Shown here piece after piece: positions 54,560-64,000 of a DNA stretch of 64,000 nucleotides (within the stretch, counting starts at the first letter, position 1; each line of letters opens with the position of its first letter). The stretch is from Paraprevotella xylaniphila YIT 11841 (GTDB taxonomy: Bacteria > Bacteroidota > Bacteroidia > Bacteroidales > Bacteroidaceae): positions 1-64,000 of the forward strand of contig NZ_GL883837.1 in the NCBI RefSeq assembly GCF_000205165.1. The letters are read 5' to 3'. A program made the translations under genes and the position numbers. The notes beneath the pieces were generated by a model. That model had not been told where the DNA came from. It searched no databases and saw only the letters and a program-made list of their open reading frames with translations.

Positions 54560-56080
54560 TTACCGGGGATTAGGAGCTACCCCGTACGAAATGACTTCTT
54601 CCGGAATCTGCACGGCACGGCGAAGGTCGCGACGTACCAACACATCGGTTGCCCCTGTCTGATAAGCTTCGTGGGTAATTTCAATGTCGAAACGCTTGAT
54701 GTCGAACCAACGTCCGCCCTCCATCAACAGTTCCCTGCGACGGAAATCTACCGCACAGTTGACAAAAGCCATCTGCTTCCCACTCATCTGGTTCTCATAA
54801 TAAGGATGCAACGGGGCAAACTTCTTGTAATAAGTCTCCACCATCGAGGGGGTAACGGGTTGGGCTATCGAATCGTAGTTCTTTATCTTATTCGTCAAAA
54901 ACAGTTCGATGTCCTCGCAAGCCTCATCGTAACGTCCGGCCATGGCCAAAGCCTCGATGCGGTCGCACACTACCTCGTCGGTCGTGAAAAGGGGTTCCAT
55001 CACGTAATACACACCACTGTTGGAGTTCACGCCGTCGCTCTTCAAATAGGGTTTCCACTTCATCATGGTCAAAGCCTCGCTAGACACATTATAAGCTTCG
55101 GCACGATAAGCCCACACTCCGTTCACCACATTGTCATTTTGCTGGAACAGGGAATTGTTGACGGCCGTAGAATACCCGTAACGATAGAACGACTGATCCA
55201 CGGCAAACTGAGATACGGTGGATGCCAACAGCAAGTTCGCACTCTCCTGCACCGAAGTATAGTTTTTCTCCCGGTTGGCTGTAGACATCTGGATATACTC
55301 GTTCCAATTGCGCAACGTCGGGTTATCTCCCAAAGCCTCGTCTGCCGCTTCGATAGCTTTCTGCCATTCTCCGACATACAGATAGAAACGGCAGGCAAAA
55401 GCCTGGGCCGCCTCACGAGTGAAATGGTATTTCGGCGTGTCGCCGTATGCCTTATTGGAAATCAGGGGCAAGCCTTCTTCCAAATCCTTGCGGATTCTGT
55501 CGTATGTATCTTTCACCGACACACGCTCGTAATGCCCGAACACTTCTTTTTCCGGTTCCGTCACGTAAGCCACTCCCATATCGGTAGCGGCAAACGCAGG
55601 ATTATAATGTTGCGCAAACACATTCACCAACATAAAATGATTGTAGGCCCGGCATAACAACGCCTCTCCTTTCTGTACGGAACAATCCACGCCTTTGGCC
55701 TCCAATTCTGCAATAGCTTCAAGTGCATGGTTGGCCGCCGCAATAGCCTGGTAACTGGCCATCCAGAAATAATTCGGGCTGTCCTGATATGTCATGTCGA
55801 TGTCCTCCCAATAGAACGCCTGACGATTGGCCCGATTCCATTCGGGTTGCACATAAGGATCAAGCGTATTGCCCCGGTCAGTCACATTGTCCGACATGGA
55901 CTCGGTGAAAAAGACACAGTTGGCATCGGGATAGGCAGAAACCAACAACTCCGATACAGCCTCGGGCGTGTCGATGACCGTACGGTTGTCGGGCACCTCG
56001 TCCAAAAAGTCGTTGCAGGCCGTAGAAAGCAAACCGGCACAAAACGCAGCTACATAGCACGATATATATTTATTTCTCAT
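54560..56080 (-). CDS. SusD/RagB-family surface lipoprotein
   Basis: A 506-residue lipoprotein (lipobox LLSTAC, Cys22). The DFLDEVPDN start and TPR-like helices of the SusD fold follow; near the C-terminus it has FRRRELLMEGGRWFDIKRF, a near-universal SusD motif. It caps the SusC barrel and binds the substrate outside the cell. It begins 21 bases after the SusC stop and leads to the metallohydrolase gene. Confidence 0.94.
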   Translation of the reverse strand: MRNKYISCYVAAFCAGLLSTACNDFLDEVPDNRTVIDTPEAVSELLVSAYPDANCVFFTESMSDNVTDRGNTLDPYVQPEWNRANRQAFYWEDIDMTYQDSPNYFWMASYQAIAAANHALEAIAELEAKGVDCSVQKGEALLCRAYNHFMLVNVFAQHYNPAFAATDMGVAYVTEPEKEVFGHYERVSVKDTYDRIRKDLEEGLPLISNKAYGDTPKYHFTREAAQAFACRFYLYVGEWQKAIEAADEALGDNPTLRNWNEYIQMSTANREKNYTSVQESANLLLASTVSQFAVDQSFYRYGYSTAVNNSLFQQNDNVVNGVWAYRAEAYNVSSEALTMMKWKPYLKSDGVNSNSGVYYVMEPLFTTDEVVCDRIEALAMAGRYDEACEDIELFLTNKIKNYDSIAQPVTPSMVETYYKKFAPLHPYYENQMSGKQMAFVNCAVDFRRRELLMEGGRWFDIKRFDIEITHEAYQTGATDVLVRRDLRRAVQIPEEVISYGVAPNPR

Positions 56081-56101
56081 TTTCTTCTGTCTTGCAAATC
56101 A

Positions 56102-59100
56102 TTAAAAACTGGTTCGTATAGATAAAGTCAACTGGCGCGGCAAAGGCATGGAAACCCCTCCGCTCTGGAAGAATTCCGGGTCCTGCCCGTTCAGTTTCTT
56201 GTCGGCATAGATGAGCCACAAATTGGAAGCCACCAAACGCAACTGCAAACGGTTCATGCCGATGGCTTTCATCCACTCCCCGTTGAAATCATAAGAAAGA
56301 GTGAGTTCTTTCAACCTCAGGAAACCACCGTTGGCCACACGGATGTCCGAATAGTTATAGGCATTATAGGCCACGTCCAGATTCTCGATATTCGCATACT
56401 GATAAGATGAAGGTATGGCCGGAATATTCGTGTAACGCTCATCGCCCGGCTTCATCCAACGGTTTTTCAAATCCTTCGGCATGGCACTGTAATCACCGTA
56501 TGAAGCCGAGAAGTCCGGATCCAGGCGCAACTTATTGCCGGCCTGGAAGGTGAAATACAACCCCAACGTCCAAGCCTTATATTTGAACTGGTTGTCGAAT
56601 CCTCCGGTCACGGTTGGATCCACCGAACCTTCATATTTCAAATACGTGGGATCCGTACTTTGGAAGTTGATACCCGTAGAGGTCAGTTCGCCTTTCTCGT
56701 TGATGAACTGTGGAATCCCTTGCCCGTTCAAACCTTTATACTGCAAAGAGAACAATCCCCGTACGGGATAGCCTTCCAACGGGGCACCTTCGGCCACCAT
56801 CAAATCGAAAATGCTGGAAGTAGATTCCAGATTGGTAATCTCGTTATGATTGTAAGCGAACGTCAAGTTCGAAGTCCACGAGAAATCCTTGCGTTGGATA
56901 TTCTTTGTATTCAGCGTGAACTCCACACCCCATGATTTCATGTCGGCATAGTTGGCATATTTCCACTTCTGTCCGCCCATGCCGCTGGTACGTATCAAAC
57001 CGATGAGGTCGAATCCGCGACGGCTGTAGATGTCGGAACTCAAACTGATGCGGTTACGCAACACTCCGAAATCGAACCCGAAGTTGAACTCATATTGTTT
57101 CTCCCACGTCAAATCCTTGTTCTGCAAAGACTCGATATAAATCTGCGATTCCTTGTAACCGTCATCGCCACGGTAAGTGGTCGAGTTACGGAACACGGCC
57201 AAAGCGTTGTCTGCAGGCCCCATTGTAGCTGTCAATCCGTATGTGGCACGCAAAGAGAGGGTGGAAACCACATCCTGATGTTTCATAAACTCTTCTTCCA
57301 ACATATTCCACGACCCCGACACGTTCCACGTAGGCAACCAACGAGCATCACGCGAACGTCCCAAGCGGTTGGAACCATCCATACGCCCCGTCAGGTTGAA
57401 CGTGTAGCGTCCCTTATAAGAAAAGCTTCCGGTGGCAAAGAACGCCACAAAGCGGTCATAATATTGCGACAAGCCGTAATAATTATCACCGCCCAACAGC
57501 AACTGTTGTATGATACGGTAGTCTACGAAAGGCGTACCGCCACGGTCCCATTGGAACCCGTAACCGTTGTTGAAACCGGACTGGCGGTCGGCTGATTTCA
57601 CTTCGGAACCGGCCATGATGTTGAATGGATGTTCATTGGCTATGAGTCGGTTATAATTGCCTGATACCCGGAAATAGTAACTTTTCAGGATATTGTTCGT
57701 CGTGTTATAAAAACCACCTTTTGGCATCACGACTTCAGGCACGGCATCCGGGTTATCCGGGTCACGATAGAGGAACTTGTTCTTTTCACGGATGGTCGCA
57801 TCTCCCGCCGCACGGTAAGCCATGGCCAAATTGGAATTCCCCGTAATCTTATGCTCCTGAGTTGACTTCACATAACGGAAAGCACCAATGGCACTCAAGT
57901 CCAAGCCCTTGACCGGCTTGTAAGTCAGTTCCATCTGATACTTCATGTCGGTCATGTCCAAATCTATATAATTGTTCCTGGCTTCGTTCAGGATGTTGAA
58001 CGGGGCATAATTCATGATATACGTCTCGTCAGGGCTCATCGTCCGGCTGGTATTCAACGCATAACTGAAAGGATTGATATCAAAGTCGCGCGAATACTCA
58101 CCGCTCACCGGATCTGCCGTACGGTCCAATGTACCCGGCGCACGCTGGTTGCGCACCGACCCATTTACACTCACGCCAAACGTGAGCCACTTGCTGATGT
58201 CGTACGAGGCATTCACGTTGGCCGTGTAACGGCGAACCTTGTCCGACACGCTCCATCCCGGATCATCCAAAAAACTCATCGACACGTAATAACGGCTGCG
58301 GTCGGTACCCGAGGAGATGCTCACCGAGTTATTGCTTTGGATGGTGGGCCGGAACAGCTCCTTGAACCAATTGGTATTCCGCATCTCGGCCTTCTGCAAA
58401 TAAGCCAAGCGAGCCGACTCCGTATTCATCAGTTCTCCCCTGTATATCAGGTCGTTCATCAGATAGAACACCCCGCCGTTCTCCGTACGCGCCATCTTGG
58501 AATGGTTGAACCACCCTTTATCTTCCAACTCCATCAGGACAGACATCTGGTCTTTGGAATTCATGATATTATACTGGCGGTAAGAGGGACGGGTACGCAC
58601 GGTGAACTCACCCGTGTAACTGATACTGGCATGCCCATTCTTTCCTTTCTTGGTATTCACCACAATCACCCCGTTCATGGCACGCGCACCATACAATGCC
58701 GTGGCCGAAGCGTCTTTCAATATCTGGAAATTGTCGATGTCATCGGGATTCAACCCAGCCACAGCGGAACTGATCAGCGTGGCGGCATTACCGGAAGAAA
58801 GGTCATCGGCGGAAATCTCCACCACATCCTCCAACACGACACCGTCCACAACCCAAAGCGGCGTCTGGTTTCCATAGATGGAAGAAGCACCACGCACACG
58901 GATCTTCGGCGCAGCACCGAACGTACCGGACACGGACTGTACGCCCACACCGGCCGCCTTGCCTTGCAACATCTGGCTCACATCGCCCACACCGTCCACT
59001 TTCGCTTCTTCACCGGAAATACGACTGGCCGCACCGGTAAACAACTTGCGGTCGATTTTCTGATAACCGGTCACCACGACCTCGTCCAGTTTCTTTTCCT

Positions 59101-59662
59101 TGTCACTCATCACGACTTTCATCGGTGCATCTGCCACTGCCAATTCCTGCGGAGCCATACCGATGAAAGTAAATTGTAGCGTCTTGCCGTCCGTTGGTAC
59201 ATTCAGTGTGAACTTACCGTCCATGCCTGTAGCACACATGGCATCCGGATGTTCTTTGCAACGCACGGCCACTCCCGGAAGCGGTTCTCCCAGGTCGTCC
59301 AACACTACGCCTTCCACCCTTTTCTTCGCCTCCTCACCGTCTTTCTTCGCAGGGTATATATTTATTGTCCTATCCTTCACCTCGTATGACAACGGTTGGC
59401 CGGCCAAGATTTTAGCCAACACGTCATTGACACTCCCGTTCGTCACGTTCAGGCTGATTCTTCACGATAAATCCACATCGCCCACGTTCAGCCACAAGGA
59501 ATAAGACGTCTGGGTATTCAATTGCTCCAAAGCCTCTTTGACGGTCACGTTATTCAGATTCAGTGTCACAGTGCCCTGCTGCGCCCAAACCGCTCCCGAA
59601 CTGCAAAACAGGCTTAAAATCAGAAACCTTTCAAGTAGTTTTTTACGTTTTGCGTTAAACAT
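56102..59662 (-). pseudogene. SusC/RagA TonB-dependent transporter with N-terminal STN domain, interrupted by a TGA
   Basis: Read from the ATG at 59662, the gene encodes about 1185 residues: signal peptide (cut near GAVWAQQ), an STN signalling domain (about 27-95), CarboxypepD_reg (about 108-185, VEGVVLDDLGEPLPGV), a plug with the SusC-type KDASATALYGARAMNGVI motif, then the barrel ending LTLSIRTSF. An in-frame TGA at 59462-59464, after DVDLS in the STN domain, splits it; downstream residues RISLNVTNGS continue the domain in the same frame. A single CGA-to-TGA change would explain it. A GTG at 59446 could restart translation but leaves no signal peptide, so function is doubtful unless the TGA is read through or is a sequencing error. 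Confidence 0.85.
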
Positions 59663-59690
59663 TTCTCTATTTACTATGATTATTAAATGA

Positions 59691-60788
59691 TTATTCTCCG
59701 ATAAAGACCGTGTCGCCTTTGATCTGATAGGAAACCTGTTCGCCCCTCAACATCACGTCCAATATGGCAAAAATGTCTTTCCGGTTCCGGAAATCGCCAT
59801 AATATTTTTCCTGCAATATTCCGGGATTCTTCACCACTATATTCACATGAAAAACCCGTTCCAACTCCTGCACAATCTGTTCCATAGACATCTCATCGAA
59901 AAACAAGGCTTCCTCACCTCCCGCATGCCCTGTCATTTCTGTTTCCGACGTGTCCTCGGACATGGATTCACCCCTTTGTCCCACACAAGTCCAAGCTACA
60001 TCCGGTGCCGTTTCCACCACCTTCTTCTCCATCACATCCCTACTGCGGTCCAACACGACCTGTTCGCACGGCTTCAACGTCACGGTATGGGGCACACGTC
60101 CCGTCACACTCGACACATCCAGACTGCCGCGTACCAAAGTGACCTTGGCAAAACGTTCCTCCGGATAGGACTTGAAATTAAATACAGTCCCCGTCACCCG
60201 GACACGGATATCACCGGAACGAATAATAAAAGGTTTCTGCTTATCCTTAGCCACGTCAAACATTCCTTCTCCTTCCAACTGAAGTTCGCGGTCGGTCTGC
60301 CCGAATCCCGGACCCAATGTCAGACAACTTCCGGAGTTCAGCCAAACTTTGGTTCCATCGGCCAATATGATCCGTTCTTTCATCCCCTTCGGCACTTTGA
60401 TTTCTCGCGCACATCCTTGCACAACTTGTTCCCCCGCCGCTTTACCTTGCTGTTGCCATACAGCCAGTCCGCCTCCCAAAAGGACGACCACCATTGCCGC
60501 ACAGGCCACAAACTTCCGACTGAAAACCTTGTGAACGAAAGGAACCGGCATATTCTCTCCCTTTATACTTCTCAGGAAACGCCCGTATGCTTTCTTCCTT
60601 TCTTTTTCGAATACGGGCATACGCTTCCGAATGCCCATCCACCGATACAAAAGTATGCGGCGCTCGTAATACTTACGGTGCCCTTCATCTGCCGAAACCC
60701 ATTCACGCAACACGTCTTCCGACTCCAGAGACAGCCCCTCCGACCATTGCTTCTCTATCAATGAATCTATATTGCTATTTGTTTCCAC
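59691..60788 (-). CDS. FecR-family anti-sigma factor
   Basis: A 365-residue inner-membrane regulator. Residues 1-90 are cytoplasmic and would bind the ECF sigma factor; a membrane helix is at about 95-112; the periplasmic FecR domain (about 125-230) contains VPKGMKERIILADGTKVWLN, and a C-terminal DUF4974-like region (about 295-365) begins FDEMSMEQIVQELERVFHV. It would sense the STN domain of SusC and release the sigma factor. 28 bases upstream of the susC start. Confidence 0.94.
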   Translation of the reverse strand: METNSNIDSLIEKQWSEGLSLESEDVLREWVSADEGHRKYYERRILLYRWMGIRKRMPVFEKERKKAYGRFLRSIKGENMPVPFVHKVFSRKFVACAAMVVVLLGGGLAVWQQQGKAAGEQVVQGCAREIKVPKGMKERIILADGTKVWLNSGSCLTLGPGFGQTDRELQLEGEGMFDVAKDKQKPFIIRSGDIRVRVTGTVFNFKSYPEERFAKVTLVRGSLDVSSVTGRVPHTVTLKPCEQVVLDRSRDVMEKKVVETAPDVAWTCVGQRGESMSEDTSETEMTGHAGGEEALFFDEMSMEQIVQELERVFHVNIVVKNPGILQEKYYGDFRNRKDIFAILDVMLRGEQVSYQIKGDTVFIGE

Positions 60789-60856
60789 TTTGATGCTTTT
60801 TTCTTCTAAGACGAAACAAATAGACAGAATGGGTAGTATAAAAACAGAAATAATTT

Positions 60857-60881
60857 ATTTATGCTTCAAAAAACAGCATAA
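60857..60881. promoter_or_regulatory. Inverted repeat between sigma and anti-sigma genes
   Basis: TTTATGCT (60857-60864) and AGCATAAA (60874-60881) form a perfect 8-bp stem with a 9-base loop. It lies in the 173-base gap before fecR and could be a weak attenuator or an operator. Confidence 0.35.
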
Positions 60882-60961
60882 ACCGCCAAACCTTTCACAA
60901 GAAAGCCTATAGAAATTATGAATTAAAACCACAAGGCATGTTATCCTGACACGAGCATTTC

Positions 60962-61576
60962 TCAATTCAAAGAATGTAGCATCTTTGAAAGTAACATAAA
61001 AGACAATATTTGTAGCAAAATGTAAGACCCCAACTTATCCTGCAACTCCGCATGCGCCCTCTTCAGATGATATTTCACGGTATTCACCGAAATATGTAAC
61101 ATATCGGCTGCTTCCTGGTAAGTCTTATTCTCCATGCGCACCAGTATAAAAACCCGCCTACGTTCCTCCGGCATCTCATCAATCGCCCGGTCCAGCAACT
61201 CCGCCAATTCATCCGAAATCAATTGCTCGAACAAGTCCTTTTCGTCTGCCATTGCCCCTCCGAACATCCCGTCCAAGGAATCATAGTAACCTAAAAAGCC
61301 CGAGACCTGACGATGTGTCCTGAGATGGTCGATACATTTGTTGCGCACGGCACGTAAAAGATAAGCACGCAAGGAAGTCGTAATCACCACTTCGCGTTTC
61401 TTTTCCCAAAGGTTCAACAAAACATCCTCCGTCAAAGTCTGACATACGGCAGAATCATTCACATAATCCATGGCCACACTGCACATCAAAGCATAATAAT
61501 CCTTAAAGACTCTCTCAAAAGCCTTTAAATCACCCTCTTTAATGTACTTGATTAACTCATTATCCCCTGCGTCCAT
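60962..61576 (-). CDS. ECF RNA polymerase sigma factor
   Basis: About 204 residues. Sigma region 2 (about 10-80) begins LKAFERVFKDYYALMCSVAM and sigma region 4 (about 125-185) has MPEERRRVFILVRMENKTYQEAADML, the helix-turn-helix. It would direct transcription of the fecR-susCD operon when released by FecR. The frame extends to a TTG at 61606 that lies within a promoter box; the ATG at 61576 is chosen. Confidence 0.93.
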   Translation of the reverse strand: MDAGDNELIKYIKEGDLKAFERVFKDYYALMCSVAMDYVNDSAVCQTLTEDVLLNLWEKKREVVITTSLRAYLLRAVRNKCIDHLRTHRQVSGFLGYYDSLDGMFGGAMADEKDLFEQLISDELAELLDRAIDEMPEERRRVFILVRMENKTYQEAADMLHISVNTVKYHLKRAHAELQDKLGSYILLQILSFMLLSKMLHSLN

Positions 61577-61603
61577 GAACAGCTTAATTAAATAAGTCAA
61601 ATA

Positions 61604-61611
61604 CAAAGATA
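61604..61611 (-). promoter_or_regulatory. -7 promoter element of the ECF sigma gene
   Basis: TATCTTTG on the minus strand fits TAnnTTTG, 27 bases upstream of the ATG at 61576. No clear -33 element. Confidence 0.5.
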
Positions 61612-61646
61612 AAACAAATGATTTTATTTCCCTTATATCTAATTCA

Positions 61647-61689
61647 CAAAAAATACGGGATATTCCGCTAAAAACGCAAAATACCCCGT
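61647..61689 (-). terminator. Terminator after the small secreted protein gene
   Basis: On the minus strand ACGGGGTATT and AATATCCCGT pair imperfectly, followed by ATTTTTT. It separates the 61725-63391 unit from the sigma gene. Confidence 0.6.
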
Positions 61690-61724
61690 CTATTTCATCC
61701 GGTTTCCCGATTTGCCAAACATGG

Positions 61725-62135
61725 TTATAATGGAGCTATTTCCAACACGCCTCCTTTCTCGCATTCAAAGCCGGCTTCCAATGTGGTGGTGCCGGAGGCT
61801 TTCATCGTCACGTTTGCCCCGGACTTCACCACGACCTTTCCCTGCGGCTGCGCCGTCGTCACCTTCTCCCCGGCCACGATATTTTCCCCCGTAACGGTAT
61901 GCGTGGAAGTAAACGTCTGGTTTTGTACATAAACCACCCCGTCGTCTTGCACACGAGCCACGTAGGGCTTATAATCATGCTTGTCCACCGAAACAGAGCT
62001 GCTCTGCGGGACTTTTTCCAAAGCAGCCGCCGACACGTTTTCCACGGACGAGAAACAAGTGCCGTCCTCGGTAGCAGCCATAATGGTACAAGCCGTCCCC
62101 CATAACAAAAAGAACAGGTTCATCCAACGTTTCAT
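61725..62135 (-). CDS. Small secreted beta-repeat protein
   Basis: A 136-residue protein with a signal peptide (MKRWMNLFFLLWGTACTIMA). The C-terminal half (KVVVKSGANVTMKASG then TTTLEAGFECEKGGVLEI) resembles the single-stranded beta-helix ladder often found near the C-termini of Bacteroidetes surface proteins. Function unknown. It follows the tail-fibre-like gene by 14 bases in the same operon. Confidence 0.65.
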   Translation of the reverse strand: MKRWMNLFFLLWGTACTIMAATEDGTCFSSVENVSAAALEKVPQSSSVSVDKHDYKPYVARVQDDGVVYVQNQTFTSTHTVTGENIVAGEKVTTAQPQGKVVVKSGANVTMKASGTTTLEAGFECEKGGVLEIAPL

Positions 62136-62149
62136 AAGTGCCTCCTTCC

Positions 62150-63391
62150 TTATTGGGTAATGATCATACGCTTGGTGTCGATCACCTTGCCGTCGGCCAC
62201 CAAGGCATAAAGGTACATCCCCGGGGCGAGGCTTCCGGCTTCAAGCGTCACGGAAGACTTGCCACGGCTCTGTAACGTCTTTTGATCTACCTGCGTGCCG
62301 TTCAAATCATAAATGTATAGGAATGCAGACTTCACGCTTTCCGGCAACGTATAGCGCACCACTGTCGTTTGCGTGAACGGGTTCGGGTCGTTTTGCTCCA
62401 ATGCCGTGACATCCAATGCGTTGCCGCCGATGCCCGTTTCATTTCCGTTCCGGGCGCGCACATTATAGGTCTGCGCCCCTTGCAACGATACCACTTGTGC
62501 ACGGAGTTCATTGACGGACTGCACCAAAAGTGGAATCATCTCTGTGTAGTTGATACAAAGGTCTCCTTCCTGACTTTCATAGATCAAGTCCGGATAGACT
62601 TCCTTCAGCACTGCGGCATCCAAGCCGTAATGTGTTTTCTCCAATGCCTGCACGTCTGTCACGGAACGGGGAGCTGCTGCCACGGTATCCCCCGATGCCG
62701 CAAAAGCCTGTGCCGCCTGCGGTTCGGACAGGTTATACTGCACGGCGGTCAACCGCGAAAGTTTCTCGCCCACCGACATGCTGTTCTCCCCGTCACTTTC
62801 AGCCGACAGGGGCATCACTGCCGAACGCCCCATCAAGGCAGACCGGGAAGCCGAAGGGGTCAGCACCGTACCGTAGAAATTCCCTGTAGTACGGACATCG
62901 CCTTGGAAGTAACCGGCATAACGTCCAGGAACTTTGACATCCAAATTATCTAATGCCCCAACTACAGCCGCTCCATTCTGAGTACTAGTCAAATTTCCAT
63001 ATACAGCATAATTATATCCCGATGTCGTAAAACCAGCCTGACCATAAACACCAAAAGCACGGCCTTTATTTAAAAGAAGACTATTCTTCGTTCCAACAGC
63101 ACTACTCACTCCCATTAACATTCGAGTATCTGATGCAAAATTTCTAATTAGAATAGCCCTATTCCATACACCACTTTCCGTACATACCCCATCTCTTTCA
63201 ATATACGCAGGCAAATTATTAGATTTCACAAACAAAGACTGGGTTGCGTCTCCCGCCCCACCTATTGCCAAAGCCGCATTAGGCGTTTCTGTAGTTTTAA
63301 TACTTACATTCCCATTGGAATGCACTTTTAACTGTGCAGACATATTGGTAAAAGCAAAAACAACACTTACCAAGGTAATTAACTTTCTCAT
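62150..63391 (-). CDS. Secreted protein with tail-fibre chaperone-like (Peptidase S74) region and T9SS sorting domain
   Basis: About 413 residues from the ATG at 63391 (signal MRKLITLVSVVFAFTNMSAQ). Residues 20-165 resemble repetitive trimeric tail-fibre shaft. The central part (about 200-300) has LSRLTAVQYNLSE, HYGLDAAVLKEVYPDL and LCINYTEMIPLLVQSVNEL, the pattern of an endosialidase-type intramolecular chaperone. The C-terminus (NPFTQTTVVRYTLPESV ... GMYLYALVADGK ... RMIITQ) is a type A sorting domain. The first third is much more AT-rich than the rest. Confidence 0.8.
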   Translation of the reverse strand: MRKLITLVSVVFAFTNMSAQLKVHSNGNVSIKTTETPNAALAIGGAGDATQSLFVKSNNLPAYIERDGVCTESGVWNRAILIRNFASDTRMLMGVSSAVGTKNSLLLNKGRAFGVYGQAGFTTSGYNYAVYGNLTSTQNGAAVVGALDNLDVKVPGRYAGYFQGDVRTTGNFYGTVLTPSASRSALMGRSAVMPLSAESDGENSMSVGEKLSRLTAVQYNLSEPQAAQAFAASGDTVAAAPRSVTDVQALEKTHYGLDAAVLKEVYPDLIYESQEGDLCINYTEMIPLLVQSVNELRAQVVSLQGAQTYNVRARNGNETGIGGNALDVTALEQNDPNPFTQTTVVRYTLPESVKSAFLYIYDLNGTQVDQKTLQSRGKSSVTLEAGSLAPGMYLYALVADGKVIDTKRMIITQ

Positions 63392-63542
63392 AAGCACACT
63401 TTTTAAAATTAACATGGCATAAATATAGGAAAGAAAATATTAGCATCCAAATATTAGGATATATTTTTTATTAAATGGGTATAAAAAAACACGCTCATTA
63501 AATAAAAGGCATTCAAAATCACTATGAAAACAAAATATTTCA

Positions 63543-63550
63543 TACTTTTG
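63543..63550 (+). promoter_or_regulatory. -7 promoter element of the glycosyltransferase gene
   Basis: TACTTTTG fits TAnnTTTG, 20 bases before the ATG at 63570. No convincing -33 element in this AT-rich stretch. Confidence 0.5.
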
Positions 63551-63569
63551 CTACAAACAAACAAGCCTT

Positions 63570-64000
63570 ATGGAGAAAAAAACAGTATCTGTCGTAATGT
63601 GTACCTACAACGGAGAACGGTTTCTACGTGAACAAATGGATTCCATACTCGCGCAAACTTATCCTATCCACGAAATTATCATCAGTGACGACTGTTCCAC
63701 AGACGGCACGATAGATATACTACGAGAATATGCTGCAAAACACACTTTTATCAAAATACACCAAAATGCACGAAATAAAGGATGCAACCAAAACTTTCAT
63801 GACACATTCAAATTCGTATCCAAAGAAACAGACTATATAGCAATTTCCGACCAAGACGATATTTGGTTTCCAGAGAAAGTAGAAAAATTAGTACAATCAA
63901 TAGAAAAGAAAAAAGGATACGACCTGTGCTTCTCTGACATTATATCTTCCCCAACCTGCTCTCATCAGCAAACCAAAGACTACCTCCCATTGCCTTTCAC
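63570..64000 (+). CDS. Glycosyltransferase family 2, N-terminal part
   Basis: The gene starts at ATG 63570 and runs off the right edge, so only about 143 residues are visible. VSVVMCTYNGERFLREQMDS then YPIHEIIISDDCSTDGT is the GT-A nucleotide-sugar fold, and YIAISDQDDIWFPEK carries the DxD-like metal site. This is the rhamnosyltransferase-like branch of family 2. The AT-rich sequence differs from the rest of the window, as is common for surface polysaccharide clusters. Confidence 0.9.
   Translation, partial: MEKKTVSVVMCTYNGERFLREQMDSILAQTYPIHEIIISDDCSTDGTIDILREYAAKHTFIKIHQNARNKGCNQNFHDTFKFVSKETDYIAISDQDDIWFPEKVEKLVQSIEKKKGYDLCFSDIISSPTCSHQQTKDYLPLPF

Noticed and set aside
54209-55657. A 482-codon plus-strand frame opposite the SusD gene
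   Set aside because: Antisense shadow of SusD and the metallohydrolase gene.
59462-59464. TGA as a selenocysteine or other recoded codon in SusC
   Set aside because: No SECIS-like hairpin is evident, the site is in the STN domain rather than a redox site, and a simple nonsense change explains it.

Overview
The window comes from a Bacteroidales bacterium. Promoter-like sites have the Bacteroidota form (a TTTG-like element about 20 bases upstream of TAnnTTTG). Gene content also points there: SusC/SusD and FecR/ECF-sigma modules, Bacteroidota-specific DUF families (DUF6089, DUF6242, DUF4876, DUF6850, DUF4302, DUF2764), a V-type ATPase of the Bacteroidetes layout, and several secreted proteins with type IX secretion (T9SS) C-terminal sorting domains. 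The genus cannot be fixed from sequence reading alone; the T9SS cargo argues against a typical Bacteroides sensu stricto.

Layout. 1-9.3 kb (minus strand) is an envelope-biogenesis block: DUF6089 barrel, uppS, bamA, three OmpH/Skp-like chaperones, murI, then an O-acyltransferase pair (MBOAT plus SGNH-like). The MBOAT gene is out of frame at a run of ten G. 9.3-14 kb holds a DUF6242 lipoprotein, ribD, and the overlapping prmC-recX-comF set. 14.0-14.4 kb looks like an unannotated structured RNA. 14.4-20.2 kb is one 1919-residue T9SS surface protein. 20.7-24.1 kb holds pyrE, an SRPBCC protein, argH, a small lipoprotein and tRNA-Gly/tRNA-Leu. 24.1-25.2 kb is a secreted esterase.

25.3-37.4 kb (plus strand) is the most unusual locus: a seven-gene run of TonB-dependent receptor, DUF4876 lipoprotein, DUF6850 barrel, two tandem gingipain-like (caspase-fold) HEAT-repeat peptidases, a papain-like peptidase, and a HmuY-like heme-binding lipoprotein gene. 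It looks like a protease-coupled uptake system, perhaps for heme or metal from host proteins. The last gene is broken by a frameshift and then runs into a dispersed palindromic repeat also present at 20.3 kb.

37.6-45.1 kb (minus strand) is the V-ATPase operon (E, DUF2764, A, B, D, I, K); its K subunit carries the residues that bind sodium in Enterococcus hirae NtpK. 45.4-46.8 kb is a polysaccharide flippase. 46.9-61.6 kb (minus strand) reads ECF sigma, FecR anti-sigma, SusC (with a premature TGA inside its STN signalling domain), SusD, a zinc metallohydrolase lipoprotein, DUF4302 lipoprotein, and three secreted T9SS-type proteins (unknown fold, RCC1 repeats, leucine-rich repeats). This is probably a sigma/anti-sigma controlled peptide or glycoprotein acquisition operon. 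61.7-64.0 kb holds a small secreted protein, a tail-fibre-chaperone/T9SS protein whose first third is AT-rich, and the start of a family 2 glycosyltransferase gene, perhaps the edge of a surface polysaccharide cluster.
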